NCBI GenBank assembly: GCA_937919945.1
Contig: CALESY010000131.1
Coordinates: 1 to 34,554 of the forward strand
Direction: 5' to 3'
DNA from: an uncultured Chitinophagaceae bacterium
Lineage (GTDB): Bacteria > Bacteroidota > Bacteroidia > Chitinophagales > Chitinophagaceae
DNA length: 34,554 nucleotides
Shown: positions 31,808 through 34,554 of the stretch, in pieces
Position numbering within the stretch: the first letter of the stretch is position 1
Layout: every line of letters begins with the position of its first letter
Notes under the pieces: model-generated
What the model was told of the DNA's origin: nothing
Databases searched by the model: none
The model's input: the letters and a program-made list of their open reading frames with translations, nothing else
Translations under genes and position numbers: made by a program

Positions 31808-33325
31808 ATGACTAAGAAAGTACGTGTACGTTTTGCGCCAAGCCCTACCGGCGGCTTACACTTAGGTGGTGTGCGCACGGTTTTATATAATTACTTGTTT
31901 GCTAAACATCATGGTGGTGATTTTGTATTGCGGATAGAAGATACCGACCAAACAAGATATGTAGAGGGTGCGGAGCAATACATATACGACTGCCTTAGCT
32001 GGTGCGGTCTTGAACCGGACGAAAGCCCGCTGAAAGGGGGCCCTCATGTACCCTATCGCCAAAGCGAGCGTAAAGCCATGTATTACCAATATGCAAAACA
32101 ACTGGTAGATGCGGGTTATGCTTATTACGCGTTTGATACCCCGGAAGAACTGGATGCCATGCGTGCCAACCTGAAAACAGAAGCCAACCCTACCCCGCAA
32201 TACGATGGTAAAATCCGTATGCAGATGCGCAACTCGCTGGCATTGGGTATGGAAGAAGCGCAACGTCTGATAGATGCGGGTACGCCCTATGTAATACGCA
32301 TTAAAATGCCGCAAAACGAACAGGTAGTGTTTACGGACATGATACGCGGCGAGGTACATTTTGACACCAACCTTGTGGACGATAAGGTATTGCTGAAAGC
32401 GGATGGTATGCCTACATACCACCTTGCAGTGGTGGTTGACGACTACCTGATGCAGATAACACACGCCTTTCGCGGGGAAGAATGGCTGCAGAGTGCGCCT
32501 GTACATATACTGCTGTGGCAATACCTGGGCTGGGGAGATGCTATGCCTCAATGGGCACACCTGCCGCTCATATTGAAACCCGACGGGCACGGCAAACTGA
32601 GCAAGCGCGATGGCGAACGCCTTGGTTTCCCGGTATTTGCTATGAACTGGAAAGACCCGAAAACGGGTGAAGAAACACAGGGCTTCCGGGAACGTGGTTT
32701 TTTGCCGGAGGCGTTTATTAATATACTTGCCATGCTGGGCTGGAACGATGGTACAGAGCAAGAGATTTTTACTAAAGAAGAACTGATAGCCAAATTTGAC
32801 ATAGGGCGAGTACATAAAGGCGGTGCGAAGTTTGACTATGAAAAAGCCAAATGGTACAACCACCAATACATACAGCGTAAAACAGACGCAGAGCTAATAC
32901 CTTTAGTGAAGCCATATATAATTGCTCAGGGCGCAACCACGGACGATGCTTACCTTGAAAAAGTAATAGCCCTGATAAAAGAACGCTGTACACTACTGCC
33001 CGATTTTTGGGAGCAGGGACATTTCTTCTTTACCACCCCCGAAATAAAGGAGTTGGCTGCCATTACCGATAAATGGAACGAGCAGAAAAAGACATTTTTT
33101 GAAAGCTGGGCAGCCGGCCTTGATGGCATAACCAACTGGACACATGAAGCCATAGAAGCCTCTTTTAACGAAGTAATGGCAGCACAAGGGCTGAAGAAAG
33201 GCGATGTACTACTACCACTACGCATCATGCTGGTAGGTGGCAAATATGGTCCGGGGGTATTTCAGATTGCAGAAATGGTGGGCATTGAAGAATTAAGGAC
33301 AAGGATACAAAGTGCGATAAATTAA
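31808..33325 (+). CDS. gltX: Glutamate-tRNA ligase
   Basis: A class I aminoacyl-tRNA synthetase of 505 aa charging tRNA-Glu (and possibly tRNA-Gln). The HIGH-type motif is HLGG (residues 18-21, after FAPSPTGGL), and the KMSKS-type motif is KLSKR (263-267, in GHGKLSKRDG). LRIEDTDQTR near residue 41 and the RGEEWLQSAPVHILL region are typical. The C-terminal anticodon-binding helices (~345-505) are complete. The ATG at 31808 is the natural start. The 131 nt before the next gene hold that gene's promoter. Confidence 0.97.
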   Translation: MTKKVRVRFAPSPTGGLHLGGVRTVLYNYLFAKHHGGDFVLRIEDTDQTRYVEGAEQYIYDCLSWCGLEPDESPLKGGPHVPYRQSERKAMYYQYAKQLVDAGYAYYAFDTPEELDAMRANLKTEANPTPQYDGKIRMQMRNSLALGMEEAQRLIDAGTPYVIRIKMPQNEQVVFTDMIRGEVHFDTNLVDDKVLLKADGMPTYHLAVVVDDYLMQITHAFRGEEWLQSAPVHILLWQYLGWGDAMPQWAHLPLILKPDGHGKLSKRDGERLGFPVFAMNWKDPKTGEETQGFRERGFLPEAFINILAMLGWNDGTEQEIFTKEELIAKFDIGRVHKGGAKFDYEKAKWYNHQYIQRKTDAELIPLVKPYIIAQGATTDDAYLEKVIALIKERCTLLPDFWEQGHFFFTTPEIKELAAITDKWNEQKKTFFESWAAGLDGITNWTHEAIEASFNEVMAAQGLKKGDVLLPLRIMLVGGKYGPGVFQIAEMVGIEELRTRIQSAIN

Positions 33326-33380
33326 TATATAACTGGAGATATCACCCTTAATCAATCCTAAAAAAATGACAAAAAAACTG

Positions 33381-33409
33381 TTGGTACAATGAAAATTTCG
33401 TTATATTTG
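33381..33409 (+). promoter_or_regulatory. Promoter of the Omp28-like gene
   Basis: TTG at 33381-33383, an 18-nt spacer and TATATTTG at 33402-33409. It predicts an approximately 43-nt, almost pure A/T leader that contains an 18-bp perfect palindrome (33425-33442). Confidence 0.65.
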
Positions 33410-33456
33410 GTATTGCACTACACATAAAATTTTAAAATTTTAAAAAACAATTTAAA

Positions 33457-34518
33457 ATGAAATCAAAATTTACTCTCTTGGCAGCTATGCTGGTATCAGC
33501 ATCTGCTATGGCGCAGAAGACTTGCATTATTGAAGAGTTTACATCATCTACATGTCCTCCTTGCGCCTCAATGAATTCATGGTTAGATCCGTTATTTAGC
33601 ACTAATAATGCAAATAAGTCTGGTTCAAATCTTGCTGTTATTAAATATCAAATGAATTGGCCCGGTACTACAAACTTAGACCCAAGCTATAATTCACATG
33701 GTGCAAGCCGCCGTACTTATTATGGTGTTAGTGGTATTCCTGACCATTATACAAACGGTGCTGCTGGAACAGGTAGTACTTCTGCTACAGTGCAAACTGA
33801 AATTGACGGATGTAAATCAGGTACTCCTGATGTAACTATTGCCTCTTCTTACACAGTTAAGAGTGTTTCGGCTACTGAAGATTCTGTATTTATTACTGTA
33901 ACTGTAACTCCTAAAAAAGCATTGTCTGGTAACTATTCAGTACACATTGCTTTAACCGAGTCTTTCTACAACTATCCCGGAGCTTCTACATCTCAGAAAA
34001 ACTACTACCATGTAATGCGCAAAATGTACCCAAGCGGTACCGGTACTTCTGTTAGCACTTGGGTAAATAACACACCACAAACATTTACTTTCAAAGACAA
34101 AATAACTATTGGTAGCCCGGTTCACCCAAGTTTTAACTGGTGGGGCAATCCTTACAACGGCCACATCATAGCTTTCGTACAGGACAATGGCACTAAAACA
34201 ATTTTGAACAGTAGTGCTGCTGCTGCCAAATGGTCAACAAGTGTTGAAGACCTGAAAAATAACGTAGCTAACGTGAAAATAGTACCAAACCCTGCTACAA
34301 GCCAGGCTGGTATATTCTTTACGCTGAACGAAAATAGCAATATCGCTGTATCAGTTACAGACGTTATGGGTCGTGTAGTATATACTGAAAATGCACCTTA
34401 CACTGCCGGTTCAAACCGCATAATACTGAATACTTCTTCTTTTGCTGCAGGTACATATAATGTTACACTGAGGTCAGAAACTGGCATGGTTTCTCAACGC
34501 CTTACTGTTGCTAAATAA
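33457..34518 (+). CDS. Omp28-like thioredoxin-fold protein with T9SS sorting domain
   Basis: A 353-aa secreted protein. The signal peptide ends after SAMAQ (residue 20). A thioredoxin-like domain follows, with a CPPC redox motif (C33-C36 in SSTCPPCASM) and a candidate cis-proline (P95 in VSGIPDHY), as in Omp28-related proteins. The middle (~110-265) is a beta-rich domain of unknown role. Residues ~275-353 form a type A T9SS C-terminal domain: VKIVPNPATSQAG, VTDVMGRVVY, FAAGTYNVTLRSE and a Lys-terminated end. It is therefore expected to be exported across the outer membrane and released or anchored at the surface. The codon pattern and strong promoter suggest high expression. Confidence 0.92.
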   Translation: MKSKFTLLAAMLVSASAMAQKTCIIEEFTSSTCPPCASMNSWLDPLFSTNNANKSGSNLAVIKYQMNWPGTTNLDPSYNSHGASRRTYYGVSGIPDHYTNGAAGTGSTSATVQTEIDGCKSGTPDVTIASSYTVKSVSATEDSVFITVTVTPKKALSGNYSVHIALTESFYNYPGASTSQKNYYHVMRKMYPSGTGTSVSTWVNNTPQTFTFKDKITIGSPVHPSFNWWGNPYNGHIIAFVQDNGTKTILNSSAAAAKWSTSVEDLKNNVANVKIVPNPATSQAGIFFTLNENSNIAVSVTDVMGRVVYTENAPYTAGSNRIILNTSSFAAGTYNVTLRSETGMVSQRLTVAK

Positions 34519-34554
34519 TTAATTTAGTTATTGAAACAAAAACGCCACGCTATG

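Noticed and set aside
31883..32866. Long open frame (327 codons) antisense to gltX
   Set aside because: It lies wholly inside gltX on the other strand, has no recognisable domain and an odd aromatic/Cys-rich composition; it is a shadow of the GltX codon usage.

Overview
The window reads as a chromosomal segment of a Bacteroidota bacterium, most likely from the Chitinophagales/Sphingobacteriales side. The evidence is: Bacteroidota-type promoter -7 boxes (TAnnTTTG) in front of many genes; almost no Shine-Dalgarno sequences; a secreted protein with a type IX secretion (T9SS) C-terminal sorting domain; a Rho factor with a long disordered insert; a TonB-dependent receptor under a TPP riboswitch; and a ComEC without a recognisable nuclease-like C-terminal domain. 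No IS element, prophage, CRISPR array, tRNA or rRNA was seen. The gene set is mostly conserved housekeeping plus cell-envelope functions.

Layout. 1-1057 (-): 5' part of a large secreted protein cut by the window edge. 1282-2574 (+): Xaa-Pro aminopeptidase. 2819-7234 (-): rho, an NAD-dependent epimerase/reductase, pheS and an L,D-transpeptidase lipoprotein. 7354-14465 (+): a FadN-type beta-oxidation enzyme, an unknown secreted protein, a TPR protein and comEC, closely packed or overlapping. 14526-16607 (+): purH and a GNAT acetyltransferase. 16711-18530 (-): rpmH-rnpA-yidD, followed by a small conserved protein and a gamma-carbonic-anhydrase-like hexapeptide protein. 18696-21577 (-): a small membrane protein, a PstS-like lipoprotein and a large TPR protein, probably one operon. 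21767-23402 (-): an unknown secreted protein and a MoxR ATPase. 23544-23873 (+): a small conserved protein. 24104-26594 (+): promoter, TPP riboswitch and TonB-dependent receptor, probably for thiamin uptake. 26770-28897 (+): a membrane zinc peptidase and a persulfide dioxygenase-rhodanese fusion. 28950-30858 (-): an outer-membrane beta-barrel protein and an LpxD-like acyltransferase. 30940-33325 (+): a class IV aminotransferase and gltX. 33457-34518 (+): an Omp28-like, T9SS-exported thioredoxin-fold protein.

Most notable points. (1) Downstream of the TPP aptamer, the receptor start codon lies inside a 14-bp bulged hairpin. The left side of that hairpin overlaps an 8-nt segment able to pair with the 5' strand of the aptamer, giving a complete testable model of translational switching. 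(2) rnpA and yidD, adjacent genes, both lack any in-frame ATG, GTG or TTG at the expected N-terminus; ATT or CTG starts are implied, so ordinary gene callers would truncate rnpA and miss yidD. (3) Several genes (pheS, the 109-aa gene at 23544, gltX, the PstS-like lipoprotein) have a -7-like box ending only 6-7 nt before the start codon, which implies leaderless or nearly leaderless mRNAs. (4) Four phased GCAACAA direct repeats lie upstream of the riboswitch promoter. I did not find a clearly novel multi-gene system; the closest is the small-membrane-protein/PstS-like/TPR operon, which has no ABC permease.
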